A program made the translations under genes and the position numbers. A stretch of 7,045 nt of DNA from CAXTTV01 sp964247295 (GTDB lineage: Bacteria > Chloroflexota > Ktedonobacteria > Ktedonobacterales > Ktedonobacteraceae): positions 1 to 7,045 of the forward strand of contig CAXTTV010000231.1 in the NCBI GenBank assembly GCA_964247295.1, in the 5' to 3' direction. Shown one piece after another: positions 5,961 to 7,045 of this stretch (its first letter is position 1; each line of letters opens with the position of its first letter). A model generated the notes under the pieces. It ran no database searches. It had not been told where the DNA came from and saw only the letters and a program-made list of their open reading frames with translations.

Positions 5961-7045
5961 ATGCTTGAGAAGCAGAGAAATGAGCAGCCTCGGAAAGAGT
6001 TGTTGGAGAAGATCACGTTGGATATGGAAGTGGTGTCGGATAAGGTGGGTGATCTGGGGGAGGACGATCTCACGAAGCCAAAGGTGAAAGAGGTTGTCAG
6101 AGATGCCAGCGGAAATATTGAAGAGCTTATTGTCGAAAAAGGCATGTTCTTCAAGAAAACGTTGGATGTCCCGGTTGATCGGGTGCAAGAAGTCGAGCCA
6201 GGTAAAGTGGTTATCGATGCCCAGAGTGCTGAGCTCGACCGCTCCCAGGAGCAGGTTCTCGCTCATGAGGTGGATTCCCAGGGCAGTTCGGATCTACTGG
6301 AAGATGTTGGGCGTAGTATTCCTACAACCTCGGGACTGCGTCAGATGGAGTCCGAACATAGACTTGAGTCCAGGAGTCAGCAAAAACTGCCTGCGACAGC
6401 GGATGAGAAGGCTGCTGAAGGGATTCTTGAGGGTGACGATGGTATCTCTTTGAAGCGTCCAGCTCAGCTTCTGCGTTTCTTGGGCCCTGGTCTGCTGGCT
6501 GGCATGGCTGGAAACGACTCCTCGGCGGTCGCGACCTATTCCATTGATGGTGCCACCAATGGGTATGGGCATCTCTGGGTAATCCTCTTAGCGACTCCTC
6601 TTTTTCATACGGTTCAGTATAGTAGTGCCAGGATCGGGCGGATAACACAGATGGGCCTGGCCGATATCCTCAAAAAGTATTATGGGCGCTGGGTAGCGAT
6701 ATTGGCCTCCCTGGTTTTGATTGTTGCTAATGTCTCGTTGATCGCCGCCGATCTTGTCGCCGTTGGTAGTGGCCTGGAGCTAGTCACGCATATTCCCTGG
6801 ATCTGGTTTGTCGTGCCCGTCGCGCTCGTGCTCTGGTATCTCACGGTGTTTCGCAATTTTGAGTCGTTAAAGAAAATCTTTCTTATTATGAGTCTGGCCT
6901 TTCTGGCATATATTGTCACAGCAATCTTCTCGGGGGCAAATTGGCTCCAGGTATTAAAGGCGACTGTTGTTCCGAGCCTGGATCTCTCCTTTGGGAGTGT
7001 GAGCGCGGTGGTCGCGATGCTGGGGGCAACCATCAGCCCCTATAC
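5961..7045 (+). CDS. PRC-barrel / Nramp-like divalent metal transporter, 3' end outside window
   Basis: The frame runs from ATG 5961 to the window end (361 complete codons, no stop). The ATG is the first after an in-frame TGA at 5955, with GGAG 7 bases upstream. Residues about 42-95 (VVRDASGNIEELIVEKGMFF...VVIDAQ) look like a PRC-barrel domain. Residues about 96-165 are an acidic, Gln/Ser-rich linker. From about 166 the Nramp (SLC11) fold begins with LGPGLLAGMAGNDSSAVATY (174-193) as TM1, followed by further membrane helices; the window ends in TM6 at LGATISPY (354-361). Nramp proteins move Mn2+, Fe2+ and related ions inward with protons. Here the canonical TM1 DPGN reads D186-S-S-A, and the TM6 Met-Pro-His reads Ser-Pro-Tyr, as in the atypical Nramp-related branch that includes Mg2+ transporters. 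Substrate is therefore uncertain: Mg2+ or Mn2+ are both reasonable. Confidence 0.88.
   Translation, partial: MLEKQRNEQPRKELLEKITLDMEVVSDKVGDLGEDDLTKPKVKEVVRDASGNIEELIVEKGMFFKKTLDVPVDRVQEVEPGKVVIDAQSAELDRSQEQVLAHEVDSQGSSDLLEDVGRSIPTTSGLRQMESEHRLESRSQQKLPATADEKAAEGILEGDDGISLKRPAQLLRFLGPGLLAGMAGNDSSAVATYSIDGATNGYGHLWVILLATPLFHTVQYSSARIGRITQMGLADILKKYYGRWVAILASLVLIVANVSLIAADLVAVGSGLELVTHIPWIWFVVPVALVLWYLTVFRNFESLKKIFLIMSLAFLAYIVTAIFSGANWLQVLKATVVPSLDLSFGSVSAVVAMLGATISPY

Noticed and set aside
5885..6648. Minus-strand open frames, and a plus-strand frame at 6094-6453, over the transporter's N-terminal region
   Set aside because: They are alternate-frame shadows of the gene starting at 5961, which has a ribosome site and recognisable domains.

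Overview
The window looks like ordinary chromosome from a bacterium with moderate GC content. The most likely source is a Gram-positive-like or Chloroflexota lineage such as Ktedonobacteria. That placement is an inference from four things: the candidate operator before uvrA fits the Gram-positive LexA pattern (CGAAC-N4-GTTCG), the signal peptidases are short and membrane-anchored, UvrA is long (1035 residues) with extra low-complexity inserts, and a PRC-barrel domain is fused to an Nramp-type transporter. No mobile element, CRISPR array, tRNA or rRNA was seen.

Layout, left to right. Positions 3-182 may be the 3' end of a rightward gene that overlaps the end of uvrA. uvrA (145-3252, minus strand) has a strong intrinsic terminator at 91-137. 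Its 359-base upstream gap holds a plausible promoter with a LexA-like operator near the start site, and a terminator-shaped hairpin just before the start codon. Next comes a rightward pair of tandem signal peptidase I genes (3633-4328 and 4325-5017) that overlap by ATGA and are clearly duplicates. They converge, over a strong hairpin, on a leftward gene for a single-pass membrane-anchored protein of unknown function (5067-5666). A 294-base AT-rich gap with several dyads separates that gene from a divergent rightward gene, cut by the window end, for a PRC-barrel/Nramp-like divalent metal transporter (5961-7045).

The genes do not form one pathway. UvrA acts in nucleotide excision repair and may be under SOS control. 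The LepB pair processes exported proteins. The last two genes are envelope proteins sharing a divergent control region. The points most worth a second look are the 110-base near-identical tract inside otherwise diverged lepB copies, the hairpin-plus-U-tract in the uvrA leader, the shared 13-mer at both ends of uvrA, and the atypical metal-site motifs and PRC fusion of the Nramp-like transporter.
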